DNA of 49,820 nucleotides from Coriobacteriia bacterium. GTDB lineage: Bacteria; Actinomycetota; Coriobacteriia; Anaerosomatales; SLCP01. The stretch lies in NCBI GenBank assembly GCA_014859265.1, contig JACUUN010000009.1:1-49820 (forward strand), given 5' to 3'. Under the pieces are notes generated by a model. It did not search any database. It had not been told where the DNA came from and worked only from the letters and a program-made list of their open reading frames with translations. Positions 33,961-47,654 of the stretch are shown here, piece after piece (within the stretch, counting starts at the first letter, position 1; the number at the start of each line of letters is the position of its first letter). Position numbers and translations under genes: made by a program.

Positions 33961-35148
33961 CTACCTGTCCTGGAGGGCATCGATGCCCGGCAGGCTCGAG
34001 CCTTCAAGCAGCTTCATCGAGGCGCCGCCGCCCGTCGAGACGAACGTCACACGCCCCTCGAGACCGAACTTTTTGAGCGCGGCGACCGAGTCGCCACCGC
34101 CGACGACGGACACCGCGCGGTTGTTGCGAGCGACCGCGGCGGCGACCTCCCGTGTGCCCGCCTCGAACGGCTTCAGCTCGAAGACGCCCATCGGCCCGTT
34201 CCAGAAGATCGTGCGCGCCGAGGATATAGCCTCCTTGAAGAGCTCGACGCTGGTGGGTCCGATGTCGAGCCCCATCATGTCGGCGGGAATCTCCTCACGC
34301 CCGACGATGGCGGTGTCCACATCATCAGCGATGTCGGCGGCAACCACGAAGTCGACCGGTAGGAGCAGATCGACGCCATTGACAGCCACTCTCTCGAGCA
34401 TCGTCTTGGCCGACTCGATCCACTCCTCCTCGACAAGGCTCCTTCCGACACCGATCCCTTTGGCGACCAGCAGTGTGAAGCACATCCCGCCACCGATGAT
34501 GAGAGTATCGACGACGTCGAGCAGGCGGTCGATCATCCCGAACTTGTCGGAGACCTTGCTACCGCCGAGAATCGCCACAAAGGGCCGCTCCGCGTCGGCA
34601 AGCATGTCCATGAGAGTCTCGACCTCGCGCGCCAGCAGCAGACCAGCGTATGCGGGGAGGTGGTCCGCCAGCCCAGCGGTCGAGGCGTGCGCCCGGTGTG
34701 CAGCACCGAACGCGTCGTTCACGTAGAGATCGCCCAGCGAGGCGAGCTCGGCTGCGAAAGCCGGGTCGTTCGCCTTCTCGCCGGGGTGGAAACGCACGTT
34801 CTCGAGCATGAGGATCTCGCCATCGACCATCCGGTCGACGGCGTCGCGCGCCTCGCGCCCGACGATGTCGTCGACGAACACCACGTTGCGGCCGAGCAGG
34901 CGCTGCAGCACCCGTCGCACGGGGCGCAGCGAGTACTGCGGGTCTGGCTCACCCTTCGGCCTGCCGAGGTGGCTCATGATGATGACACGCGCCCCATGGT
35001 CGACGAGGTGGCGCAGCGTAGGCAGTGCAGCTCGTACCCGCGTGTCGTCTGCCACTGCTCCCTCGTTCAGTGGGACGTTCAAGTCCACGCGCACGAGCAC
35101 ACGCTTCCCCCGGACGTTCGCGTCCTTGACCGTCTTCTTCGAAAACAT
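33961..35148 (-). CDS. pgk: Phosphoglycerate kinase
   Basis: This 395-residue kinase has the substrate segment VLVRVDLNVPLNEG, MSHLGRPKG, the hinge and ATP regions AILGGSKVSDK and FWNGPMGVFE, and the late STGGGASMKLLEG. It makes ATP from 1,3-bisphosphoglycerate. It sits between gap and tpiA in the standard operon order; the ATG at 35148 lies behind a GGAGGCGGG-type site. Confidence 0.97.
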   Translation of the reverse strand: MFSKKTVKDANVRGKRVLVRVDLNVPLNEGAVADDTRVRAALPTLRHLVDHGARVIIMSHLGRPKGEPDPQYSLRPVRRVLQRLLGRNVVFVDDIVGREARDAVDRMVDGEILMLENVRFHPGEKANDPAFAAELASLGDLYVNDAFGAAHRAHASTAGLADHLPAYAGLLLAREVETLMDMLADAERPFVAILGGSKVSDKFGMIDRLLDVVDTLIIGGGMCFTLLVAKGIGVGRSLVEEEWIESAKTMLERVAVNGVDLLLPVDFVVAADIADDVDTAIVGREEIPADMMGLDIGPTSVELFKEAISSARTIFWNGPMGVFELKPFEAGTREVAAAVARNNRAVSVVGGGDSVAALKKFGLEGRVTFVSTGGGASMKLLEGSSLPGIDALQDR

Positions 35149-35217
35149 CCCGCCTCCAGCACGGTCCTGGTACGGGCCCTGTCCATGCCAGGCCCGTACA
35201 GCGTCACACCCGACCGT

Positions 35218-36237
<1,020 letters not shown>

Positions 36238-36254
36238 CTAAACCCGGCGCCGGA

Positions 36255-36303
36255 CCCGTGCCTGACGCCACACGAACGCCCGCTCCGCTGCGCGCGGCAC
36301 GGG
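36255..36303. repeat. Inverted repeat in the whiA-gap intergenic region
   Basis: CCCGTGCC (36255-36262) and GGCACGGG (36296-36303) form an 8-base inverted repeat around a 33-base GC-rich loop, 33-81 bases upstream of the gap start. It could be a leader hairpin or an end-of-whiA structure. No confident promoter is seen. Confidence 0.4.
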
Positions 36304-36320
36304 CGCGACCTTCCCTATGG

Positions 36321-37262
36321 TTACTGTTCCCAAGAGGAACCGCGTGATGCCAGTTCCTCGATACGCCGTATCCTATGATATACCGCCGATTTTGACAGCG
36401 GCGGGTCGGCAAGCTCTCCGAGTTCGCGCAGGCTTACTTCAGGATGCTCAAGCCGCAACGCCGCGAGCTCCCGCAACGCGGGAGGCAGGCTTTCCAAGCC
36501 TCTCGTGGCATCGAGCGTGTGAATCGCCTCGAGCTGCACTATGGCGGCCTCGGCGGACTTCTGGATATTCGCGGTCTCGGCGTTCACGAGCCGGTTGACA
36601 TCGTTGCGCATCGACTTGATGATTCGGACATCCTCCGTGCGCAGGAGTGCCCGGTGCGCCCCCACGAGCGCAAGAAAGGTAACGATCGGCTCGGCACCTT
36701 TCAGATAGACCGCGTGCAGGCCCCGTCGCTGCGTCACCTTCGCGTGGATGCCGAAGCGGCCCATGAGCTTCCGCAGATCCTCGGCCATCTCGCCGGTCTC
36801 GGCGGTCAGTTCGAAGTGAAAATCTCCGTGGGGGTCGGCTACGAACCCGCCGCCGAGGAACGCTCCGCGCAGGTACGAGATCGCGCAGCAATCGCGCCGG
36901 ACAAGCCGGGGTGCGATGCCGTAGGTAAGCGCGAGCCCTTCATCAAGGATTCCGAGCTCGTTGAGCGCCTGGGGCAAGCGCGGCTGGCTCACCACCGTGA
37001 TGAGGTAGTTGTTGGTCTTGTGGAGCACGCTGCGCCGCACGGTGAGCTCGGTCTTGAGGTCGTAGAGCCCGTGTAGCAGCTTGATTGTCTTTCGAGCCAC
37101 GGGCGCGGTCTCGGTGGCGATCTCGAGCCGGTACCGTTCCTTTCCGGTGATATGCAACGTGCCCTCGATGCGGACGAGCGCTGCCAGTTCCGCCTTCAGG
37201 CAGCACTGCCGCTTCGGCTCGATGCGCGAAAGCTCCTCTTTGACCTCGGCGGTGAACGACAC
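36321..37262 (-). CDS. whiA: DNA-binding protein WhiA
   Basis: This 313-residue protein has an N-terminal LAGLIDADG-like fold (VKEELSRIEPKRQCC, then the YLRGAFLGGGFVADP motif) and a C-terminal helix-turn-helix around LRELGELADPPLSKSAVYHRIRRIEELA. WhiA controls sporulation and cell division in Streptomyces and links division to growth in Bacillus. The start GTG 37262 directly follows the yvcK stop. The rapZ-yvcK-whiA order is conserved across Gram-positive bacteria. Confidence 0.95.
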   Translation of the reverse strand: MSFTAEVKEELSRIEPKRQCCLKAELAALVRIEGTLHITGKERYRLEIATETAPVARKTIKLLHGLYDLKTELTVRRSVLHKTNNYLITVVSQPRLPQALNELGILDEGLALTYGIAPRLVRRDCCAISYLRGAFLGGGFVADPHGDFHFELTAETGEMAEDLRKLMGRFGIHAKVTQRRGLHAVYLKGAEPIVTFLALVGAHRALLRTEDVRIIKSMRNDVNRLVNAETANIQKSAEAAIVQLEAIHTLDATRGLESLPPALRELAALRLEHPEVSLRELGELADPPLSKSAVYHRIRRIEELASRGSSWEQ

Positions 37263-38237
37263 CTACGCGACCAGCCTCCCGAGAACGCGACACAGCTTAT
37301 GATGCGAGTGATGGCGGACGTCAGCGGGGTCGACGACGTCGGCGGTGACCACGGCGATCCCCAATGCCTCGATGCGGCCGATAGTGTCGGGACCCGCCTC
37401 GACCGCCTCGATCGGTTCGCGCTCATCATCGCACAACAGGCAGTGCCCGGAGCGGTCCGGCGAGCGGTCCGGCACATTCACGACAACGGTGTCTATCGCT
37501 CCTGCCAACCCGTGATCGAGGAGCGCCTGCACGTGGTCGGCCGCATCCATGCCGCTTGTCTCCCCACGCTGGTTCGCAACGTTACATACATGAATGCGCT
37601 GAGCCGCGGTCTCCTGGAGTGCGGCGGCAATGCCTGGAACGAGGAGGTTCGGGACGAGGCTCGTGAAGAGGCTCCCCGGGCCGATCACCACGACATCTGC
37701 GTCGCGCACGGCGCGCATCGCCGGCTCAAAGGCAGCGGGAGCCGCGGGTTCCAGCCGCACGTGCGTCACCGGCCCGTCACTCACGGCAATCCTCGCCTGG
37801 CCCGAGACCGTGTGCCCGGCGGCGTCGGTCGCATGCAGCGACACATCCTCCAGTGTGGACGGCAGGACGTGCCCGCACGTGCCGAGCAGACGCTCCGCCT
37901 CCTCGATAGCTCCCGGAAAGCTGCCGGTGATGTCAGCGAGCGCCGCGATGACCAGGTTTCCAAGTGCGTGCCCCGCGAGCCCCTGACCGTGCGGAAACCG
38001 ATACTGGAACAGCTGGCCAAGCACTCCTTCGGCATCGCCGAGTGCGACAAGGCAGTTGCGTACATCTCCCGGAGGCAGCATGCCAAGCTCGCGTCTGAGA
38101 GTCCCCGAAGATCCGCCGTCGTCTGCCATCGTAACGACCGCCGAAGTCTCGAGCCCGAGCTCGACCAGGCAGCGCAACACGCCTGGCAGGCCGGTCCCGC
38201 CTCCGATCGCGACGCCCGCGCGGCGCGCGTTGTTCAT
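37263..38237 (-). CDS. yvcK: Gluconeogenesis/cell-envelope factor YvcK (CofD-like)
   Basis: This 324-residue protein starts GVAIGGGTGLPGVLRCL and has the family segment MADDGGSSGTLRRELGMLPPGD, and later VIGPGSLFTSLVPNLLVPGI. YvcK proteins bind UDP-sugars and help direct carbon and peptidoglycan precursor flow. The ATG overlaps the rapZ stop (ATGA). It resembles the 2-phospho-L-lactate transferase fold (CofD), but the context assigns it to the YvcK group. Confidence 0.93.
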   Translation of the reverse strand: MNNARRAGVAIGGGTGLPGVLRCLVELGLETSAVVTMADDGGSSGTLRRELGMLPPGDVRNCLVALGDAEGVLGQLFQYRFPHGQGLAGHALGNLVIAALADITGSFPGAIEEAERLLGTCGHVLPSTLEDVSLHATDAAGHTVSGQARIAVSDGPVTHVRLEPAAPAAFEPAMRAVRDADVVVIGPGSLFTSLVPNLLVPGIAAALQETAAQRIHVCNVANQRGETSGMDAADHVQALLDHGLAGAIDTVVVNVPDRSPDRSGHCLLCDDEREPIEAVEAGPDTIGRIEALGIAVVTADVVDPADVRHHSHHKLCRVLGRLVA

Positions 38238-39163
38238 CGGGACTCCCGGTCCTTCGCGATGTCTCGGTGGCTTACTGCCACGCGGAAGCCATGCGTCGAC
38301 AGGAAGCGCGCGGTCTCCTCGGCCAACGTCACGCTACGATGCATCCCACCCGTGCAGCCAAGCGCGACGACCAGGTGCGTCTTGCCCTCCATAAGGTAGC
38401 TGGGCGCCAGCATCTCGAGCAGGTCGAACCACTTCTCGAGGAACTCCACGGTCTCCTCGCGTTCGAGCACGAACTGGCGTACCGGCTCCTCGAGTCCGGT
38501 CCGTTCCCGCAGAGCCTTCTGGTAATACGGGTTGGGAAGAAAGCGCACGTCCATCACGATGTCCGCGTCCGTCGGGATGCCGTACTTGAAGCCGAACGAG
38601 ACGATAGTGATCGCGAGGGAGCTCGCGAGGCTGCCCGTGAAGAAACGCTCGCGGATCGCGGTGCGCAGCTCGCCAGGTTTGAGCTTGCTCGTATCGATGA
38701 TGAGATCCGCGCGCAGGCGGATGTCCGCGAGCGCCTCGCGCTCGGCCGCGATGGCGTCGATCACCGAGTCGCCCTCGGCACAGAGCGGGTGTAGGCGACG
38801 CGTCTCCTTGAAGCGGCGGACGAGCACCTCCTCGTCGGCCTCCAGGAAGAGCAGGTGGAACGGCACCCCGGCATCCTCGAGCTTTCGGAGCTCCCCGGAG
38901 AGCTCCTCGAAGAACTCTTTGGCCCGCACGTCGCACACGACCGCGATGCGCCGGATGCGGCTGCCCGGCAACCGTGTCAGGTCGACCAGTTGAGCGATGA
39001 ACGCCGGCGGCAGATTGTCGATGCAGAAGTAACCGAGGTCCTCGAAGGTATGTATCGCCTGGCTCCGGCCGGCCCCGGACATGCCGGTGATGACAACCAG
39101 CTCGGTCGCCTGGCTTTCCTCGGACGGCGAAGCGTGAGAAGGAACGGGGGTCTCCTCTGGCAT
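38234..39163 (-). CDS. rapZ: RNase adapter/nucleotide-binding protein RapZ
   Basis: This 309-residue protein has the P-loop VITGMSGAGRSQAIHTFEDLG, CIDNLPPAFI, and the C-terminal GCTGGMHRSV motif near the end. The P-loop has Arg where Lys is more usual, as in some actinobacterial homologues. In E. coli RapZ binds small RNAs and guides RNase E to control glucosamine-6-phosphate synthesis; here its role is inferred from its fixed partners yvcK and whiA. It starts at ATG 39163, 22 bases after the YvlD-like gene. Confidence 0.95.
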   Translation of the reverse strand: MPEETPVPSHASPSEESQATELVVITGMSGAGRSQAIHTFEDLGYFCIDNLPPAFIAQLVDLTRLPGSRIRRIAVVCDVRAKEFFEELSGELRKLEDAGVPFHLLFLEADEEVLVRRFKETRRLHPLCAEGDSVIDAIAAEREALADIRLRADLIIDTSKLKPGELRTAIRERFFTGSLASSLAITIVSFGFKYGIPTDADIVMDVRFLPNPYYQKALRERTGLEEPVRQFVLEREETVEFLEKWFDLLEMLAPSYLMEGKTHLVVALGCTGGMHRSVTLAEETARFLSTHGFRVAVSHRDIAKDRESR

Positions 39164-39185
39164 GGGACTTCCTCACAGACGGGGG

Positions 39186-39533
39186 TCAGTCCTTGTCGAT
39201 GGCGCTGGAGAACAGCGAGGTGACGGCTGAAATGATAATCGCGGCGATCACGGTGGCAATGAAACCGGTCGTGTGCACTCCTGGCACGACCCAGGCAACC
39301 AGGTAGATCATCAGCGCGTTCACGACCAGGGCGAACAGGCCGAGCGTCAGGATGGTGATGGGAAGCGAAAGTATCTTCACGACCGGTCGGACGAACGCAT
39401 TCGCGACTGCCAGGACGAGCGCCGCCCAGAGCGCGGCCTCGGGACCGTCGACCTGCAGCAGCCGATCGCCGGACAGGTACGCGACGCCGAAGATGACAGC
39501 GGCCGAAACGACCATACGCAGGACGAACTTCAT
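39186..39533 (-). CDS. Phage-holin-family-4/YvlD-like membrane protein
   Basis: This 115-residue protein of four predicted helices has the family motif VANAFVRPVVKILSLPITILTLGLF, found in YvlD and phage holin family 4 proteins. Its function is unknown; YvlD is linked to envelope stress in Bacillus. ATG 39533 is used because AGGAGG lies eight bases upstream; GTG 39539 is too close to it. It lies between uvrC and rapZ. Confidence 0.85.
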   Translation of the reverse strand: MKFVLRMVVSAAVIFGVAYLSGDRLLQVDGPEAALWAALVLAVANAFVRPVVKILSLPITILTLGLFALVVNALMIYLVAWVVPGVHTTGFIATVIAAIIISAVTSLFSSAIDKD

Positions 39534-39595
39534 CTTCACACCCTCCTTGCCCGAAGCGGGTACCGTGTGACGTCAGTATACCCGCAGGCGACGCG

Positions 39596-41470
39596 CTACT
39601 CGTCGTCCTCCGCAGACTGTCGCAACACTGCGGCGATCTCCTCGGCCACCTCACGCGGCACACCGGGAACGGCGGCGATGGCGTCGAGGTCCGCATCCCG
39701 CAGACGTTTGACTGACCCGAATGCCTTGAGCAGCAGTTTCTTGCGCTTCGGTCCAACACCGGGTATGTCATCGAGGACACTCGCGGTCATCACCTTGCCG
39801 CGTAGTTCCCGGTGGTACGTGATGGCGAAACGGTGGGCCTCGTCGCGGATGCGCTTGACGAGGTAGAGCGAGGCCGATCCGGCCGGAAGCACGACGGGCT
39901 CGTCCCAACCGGGGAGCCACAGCTCCTCCTCACGCTTCGCAAGAGCAGCAAGCGGGATGTCGCCGGCCCCCACCTCGGCAAGCGCGGCGCGGGCCGCCGA
40001 GAGCTGGGGTTTGCCACCATCGACGATTACGAGGCCGGGACGTGATGCGGCGAACCGCTCGTCACCGATGCGCTCAGCAGAGAAGCGCCTGTGCAACACC
40101 TCGGCCATCATCGCAACGTCGTTGGATTCCCTCTCGTCCATCCGGACACGGAAGCGCCGGTATGCCGAGGTGTCGGGCCGCCCGTTCGTGAACACCACCA
40201 TCGAGCCGACCGAGTGGCGGCCATGAAGCGTGGAGATGTCGTAGCACTCGATGCGCAGCGGTCCGCCGGGCAACGCGAGCGCACTCTCAAGCTCGAGGAG
40301 CGCGCTGTTGAGGCGCTCTTCGTCGTAGCGGGTACGCACCTTATGCCGCATGAGGGTGTGACGCGCGTTCACCGCAGCCATCTCGAGCAGCCGGCGCTTC
40401 TCACCACGCGCGGGAACGACGAGGCGCACCTTCGTGCCACGCAGCCCGCTCAGCCACTCCTCGACAGCACCGGCGCTCTCGGGCAACTCCGGCAGCACTA
40501 TCTCGCGCGGCACATGCCCGGCGTCGTCGTAGTAACGCAGGAGGAAACCTTCAACCAGCTCGTTCATGGGCACATCGAGACCCTTATCGAGCACGAACTC
40601 GTTGCCGATCAGCACGCGACCTTCACGCACGACGAACACGTGGACGCCTGCAATCGTCTCCTCGCGGAAGAAGCCGGCCACATCGATCTCGAGGGGGCGG
40701 CTTGACACGACCGTCTGGCGCTGCTCGATGCGGCGCACGGCGTCGAGCCGGTTACGGAAGCGGGCCGCGCGCTCGTAATCCAGGTCGGTGGCGGCTTCAT
40801 GCATGCGCGCTTCAAGCTCCTCGGCGACCCCCCGGTGGTGCCCCCGCAGGAACGTGCGCACCCGGGCGACGTTCTCAGCGTAGCGCTCCTGAGTGACCGC
40901 TCCCACACATGGCCCGGGCCCCTTGCCCACGTTGTAGTCGAAGCACGCCTTGCCGCTCGGCATGCCACCCTTGGCATTGACTCTCTTCCACTCCACACAC
41001 TGAGCGCTGCAGATCGGGTAGATGCGGCGGACCACATCGACCGTCTCGCGCGCGGCACGAGCGTCGGTGTACGGGCCGAAGTACTGGGTGCCGGGACGGT
41101 GCTTCTCGCGGGTGAACTTGATTGCCGGAAACGGGTCCGCCGTGGTGAGGGCGATGAACGGGTACGACTTGTCGTCGCGGTAGTCGACGTTGAAGGGAGG
41201 GTTGAACTGCCGGATGAGGTTCTTCTCGAGGATGAGACTCTCGATCTCGTTCTCGGTCACCACGTAGTCGAATGAGGCGACCTGCGTCATCATGAGCGGC
41301 ACTTTCTCCCGGTCGTCCTGGCCGAGGATGTACTGTCGCATCCGCTTGCGCAGGGACTTCGCCTTGCCGACATAGAGGACCTGACCGGAATCTGACTTCC
41401 ACAGGTAGACCCCCGACTCGTCGGGAACACCGGCGACCTCTTCGGCTAGTGAGGGATGCTCGGGGCTCAT
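39596..41470 (-). CDS. uvrC: UvrABC system protein C
   Basis: This 624-residue excision nuclease subunit has an N-terminal GIY-YIG domain (GVYLWKSDSGQVLYVGKAKSL), a UvrB-binding UVR motif around LEARMHEAATDLDYERAARF, the RNase-H-like endonuclease with IECYDISTLHG and LVIVDGGKPQL, and two helix-hairpin-helix units at the end (IPGVGPKRKKLLLKAFGSV). It cuts both sides of a lesion in nucleotide excision repair. ATG 41470 has GGAG seven bases upstream; an in-frame upstream extension lies within the preceding gene. Confidence 0.96.
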   Translation of the reverse strand: MSPEHPSLAEEVAGVPDESGVYLWKSDSGQVLYVGKAKSLRKRMRQYILGQDDREKVPLMMTQVASFDYVVTENEIESLILEKNLIRQFNPPFNVDYRDDKSYPFIALTTADPFPAIKFTREKHRPGTQYFGPYTDARAARETVDVVRRIYPICSAQCVEWKRVNAKGGMPSGKACFDYNVGKGPGPCVGAVTQERYAENVARVRTFLRGHHRGVAEELEARMHEAATDLDYERAARFRNRLDAVRRIEQRQTVVSSRPLEIDVAGFFREETIAGVHVFVVREGRVLIGNEFVLDKGLDVPMNELVEGFLLRYYDDAGHVPREIVLPELPESAGAVEEWLSGLRGTKVRLVVPARGEKRRLLEMAAVNARHTLMRHKVRTRYDEERLNSALLELESALALPGGPLRIECYDISTLHGRHSVGSMVVFTNGRPDTSAYRRFRVRMDERESNDVAMMAEVLHRRFSAERIGDERFAASRPGLVIVDGGKPQLSAARAALAEVGAGDIPLAALAKREEELWLPGWDEPVVLPAGSASLYLVKRIRDEAHRFAITYHRELRGKVMTASVLDDIPGVGPKRKKLLLKAFGSVKRLRDADLDAIAAVPGVPREVAEEIAAVLRQSAEDDE

Positions 41471-41474
41471 GCGA

Positions 41475-42868
41475 TCACTCCGTCGCGAAAAAGACGAGCA
41501 CGCGTCCGCAGTGGGAAGCGTCGACGAGCGCGGCGCTGCCCCGGGAGAACGCCCACCCTCGCAGAGAAGCATCGGTGAGCGAGACCTCCCCATCCTCCCC
41601 AGCCAACCAGTACACCGCCCCGTCGGCCCGCCGGTAGGCAAGCCACGTGTCAGGCGCGACAGACGAGCCGCCGTCTGGCGTGGACCAACCGAGCGACGGG
41701 GGCGTCCCTCCGCGCGCGTTGAGCCTCAGGACCCGCTCGGGCAGGGAACTATCGGCGACACTTGCGGAGGGCTTGACGTCCAGCGAGGCCGACCGCTCGA
41801 AGCTTCGCACCTCGGTGGCGGTCTTTGGAGCGCTGCCGGCATCCGCCGCAGCGAGTACCGCATCGGAGAGAGGACCCGGGGCAAGCGGCGCGGATTCTAC
41901 CTGTGCAGCGACCGCCCGCGCATCTCCAAGTATGCCATCCGGTGAGGAACGAGCCACCAACGCCTCCACCGCCAGCACCTGCGAGCGAAGCCTGGCTACC
42001 GCCTCTCGGCCCGGATCGGGTCCCAGCGCCTCGATCTGGGTGAGGAGCGCGGCGCCTCCGGGGAGCGAAGCGCTCGCGAGAGCGGCACGAAGGCGAGCTA
42101 TGTAGAGTTCCACGACTCGCTCCCCCGCACCGGGAGCGCGTACCCCGGGCGCGCTGCTACGCGCAAGAGTCGCTGCATCCGAAAGCGCACCAGCGTCTTC
42201 CACGAGAGGGCCCTCGTCACCGAGGAGGCCGGCAGCACGGTTCTTCGCGTCGAGATAGGCGCCCGCTACGTGGACATCGATTGCAAGCGTATCGTCGGGC
42301 AGGAACGTTGCGCCCTCGGGCCAGGCTGCGACGAGCGCCGCGGCCCGCTCCGCCTGCCCGGCCGGTACCACGGTGAGTCGCAAGTCTCCCGTGACGTCCG
42401 ATGGCGCCTCTTTGCCGACTGCAACGATGATCCGGGATGCCAGGACCGCATTGAGGGCACCCGCATCGTCGTCCTCCACTGCGATACGCACCTCGTCACC
42501 CGAACCCTCAAGCTGCACTAGAGGTCCGCCGTCGGCGAAGATTTGCACGGTGTAACCCGACACGTCAGGGTACGCGGCAACGAGAGTGCCGAACCCCGCT
42601 TGCCAGGAGATCTCCACGTCAGGCGTTGAAGCAAGCATGGGGACGTCCAGCCTCAGCACGGCGGTTCCGTCCGTGGCGCCGACGGCTGCGCGCTCGATGC
42701 CGGCAAGCCGGACTGATCGGAGCACGGTCTCCTGTGGGCCGGAGGACGCGAGGTATGCGCGATTCGGGTTGGAGATGACGCGGGCCATCAGCAGACCTAT
42801 GAGCGCGACCGCGAGGATAGCGGCCACTATCCACACTGCGGGCGGCACCCGTGTCCGGCCGGTGGCGG

Positions 42869-42872
<4 letters not shown>
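41475..42872 (-). CDS. Conserved-looking membrane-anchored protein of unknown function
   Basis: This 465-residue protein is not recognised. One helix (about 11-30, [20 protein letters not shown]) anchors it, with the rest probably outside the cell. The exterior is Ala/Gly/Asp-rich, with two or three beta-rich segments and a helical Ala-rich middle (about 245-340), and no catalytic motif is evident. A single Cys (SHCGRV) lies near the end. GTG 42872 overlaps the uvrA stop and its own stop lies 4 bases before uvrC, so it is locked between two repair genes. A link to repair is inferred only from this coupling. Confidence 0.65.
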
Positions 42873-45736
<2,864 letters not shown>

Positions 45737-45784
45737 GGAGCGAACCTGCCTTACTGCCGAGGCCGAGATTCCAAGCAAGTCTTC

Positions 45785-45819
45785 ATTGTACCCTCGCTGG
45801 CGAGCGAACGTGCGTTCGC
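45785..45819 (-). promoter_or_regulatory. LexA (SOS) box and predicted uvrA promoter
   Basis: GCGAACGTGCGTTCGC (45804-45819) has 7-base arms and matches the Gram-positive LexA/DinR box CGAACRNRYGTTCG at every position. On the minus strand TACAAT (45790-45785) is a good -10, and its -35 region falls inside the box. LexA binding would block this promoter until DNA damage. Confidence 0.82.
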
Positions 45820-45951
45820 CCCCTCCACCTGGCCGAAACCCGGTAATTCGGATGTCGCCCGATGTTCACTTCGTTGCAACGTGCAGGAAATATACGCCCC
45901 CGACCATGCTCACCAGGCCGCCCGGCGGCGTGTAACTGCTAAGGAGCAACA

Positions 45952-47253
45952 ATGGATGTGAAGATCGCCCTGGACACCGTCTGGGTGCTCGTGTCCGGAA
46001 TGCTGGTGTTCTTCATGAACCTCGGCTTCGGACTCGTCGAATCCGGTTTCACCCGGGCGAAGAACACGGTCAACATCATCTCGAAGAACTTCATCGTCTT
46101 CGCGGTGTCAACGGTCGCGTTCCTCCTCGTCGGGTGGGGCATCATGTTCGGTGACGGCAACGGCGTTGTCGGCACACAGGGGCTGTTCCTCCTTGGAGGT
46201 GCGGACAACAGCCCCGCGATAGGCGATGCCTACCAGGGCGTGTACTCGGCGATCAGCTGGACGGGGGTACCGCTTCTCGCAAAGTTCTTCTTCCAGCTCG
46301 TGTTCGCGGGAACGGCCGCGACAATCGTCTCGGGTGCCGTTGCCGAGCGAATCAAATACGTGTCGTTCATGGTCTTCACGTTCGTGCTCGTCGCGCTCGT
46401 CTACCCGACGATCGGGCACTGGGTCTGGGGTGGAGGATGGCTCGCCGAGCTGGGCTTCTGGGACTTCGCCGGCTCGACGGTCGTCCACTCGACCGGAGCA
46501 TGGGCCGCTCTTGCCGGCGTGCTCGTACTCGGACCGCGCATCGGCAAGTTCAGCAAGGACGGCAAGGCACACGCCATCCCGGGTCACAACATGACCTCCG
46601 CCATGACCGGCGCCATGATCCTGTGGTTCGGCTGGTTCGGCTTCAACCCCGGCAGCACAATGGCTGCAGACCCGGGATCGATCTCTCACATCATCGTTGC
46701 GACAACCGTCGCAGCCGCTGCGGGGGCGCTTGCAGCTACAGCGCTCGCCTGGGGAATCCTCGGCAAGCCTGACATAGGCATGACCATCAACGGTGCACTC
46801 GGCGGGCTGGTCGGCATCACCGCAGGCTGCGCGTTCGTGGGCCTTGGAAGTTCGCTCGTCATCGGCGCGATCGCCGGCGCCATCATCGTGCTCGGCGTCC
46901 TGTTCCTCGACAGAGTCCGCATCGACGACCCCGTGGGCGCCATCGCGGTTCACGGCATGGGCGGTATCTTCGGGACGCTGGCGATCGGCCTGTTCGCGCA
47001 GGACGCTATCGCGCCCGGCACAACGGGCAACGGCCTGTTCTTCGGTGGAGGATTGACGCTGCTGTGGAATCAACTCATCGGCGTCGCTGCGGTCGGCGCA
47101 GCGGTCTTCGCTGTCTCGCTCGTCGTCTGGGTCGCCATCAAGGCAACGATCGGCGTGCGCGTCTCCGAAGAGGAGGAGATGGAAGGCCTGGACATCGGCG
47201 AGCACGGGAACAGGGCATACCCCGACTTCGTGCTGACCGAGACCACCTTCTAG
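45952..47253 (+). CDS. amt: Ammonium transporter Amt
   Basis: This 433-residue, eleven-helix Amt/MEP/Rh family channel has the twin pore histidines in DFAGSTVVHSTGAWAAL and IAVHGMGGIFGT, the GHNMTSAMTG and WFGWFGFNPGS segments, and a C-terminal regulatory tail. It imports ammonium and is normally blocked by the PII protein encoded downstream. ATG 45952 has AAGGAG just upstream. It heads the amt-glnB-glnD operon and is divergent from uvrA. Confidence 0.96.
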   Translation: MDVKIALDTVWVLVSGMLVFFMNLGFGLVESGFTRAKNTVNIISKNFIVFAVSTVAFLLVGWGIMFGDGNGVVGTQGLFLLGGADNSPAIGDAYQGVYSAISWTGVPLLAKFFFQLVFAGTAATIVSGAVAERIKYVSFMVFTFVLVALVYPTIGHWVWGGGWLAELGFWDFAGSTVVHSTGAWAALAGVLVLGPRIGKFSKDGKAHAIPGHNMTSAMTGAMILWFGWFGFNPGSTMAADPGSISHIIVATTVAAAAGALAATALAWGILGKPDIGMTINGALGGLVGITAGCAFVGLGSSLVIGAIAGAIIVLGVLFLDRVRIDDPVGAIAVHGMGGIFGTLAIGLFAQDAIAPGTTGNGLFFGGGLTLLWNQLIGVAAVGAAVFAVSLVVWVAIKATIGVRVSEEEEMEGLDIGEHGNRAYPDFVLTETTF

Positions 47254-47294
47254 ATGCGTGCATGTGAACCGTCTGGGCCGATGAGGTCGAGTGA

Positions 47295-47645
<351 letters not shown>

Positions 47646-47654
47646 GGACGTACC

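Noticed and set aside
45737-45778. TTG start giving a longer UvrA
   Set aside because: The extra residues are not part of the usual UvrA N-terminus and GTG 45736 has a better ribosome site.
45860-45880. Possible sigma-54 promoter before amt (TTGCA at the -12 position)
   Set aside because: The -24 element has only two matching bases, so the match is no better than chance.
46108-47205. A 365-codon open frame opposite amt
   Set aside because: It mirrors the amt gene, is rich in Asp, Arg and Glu, has no domain and no ribosome site.
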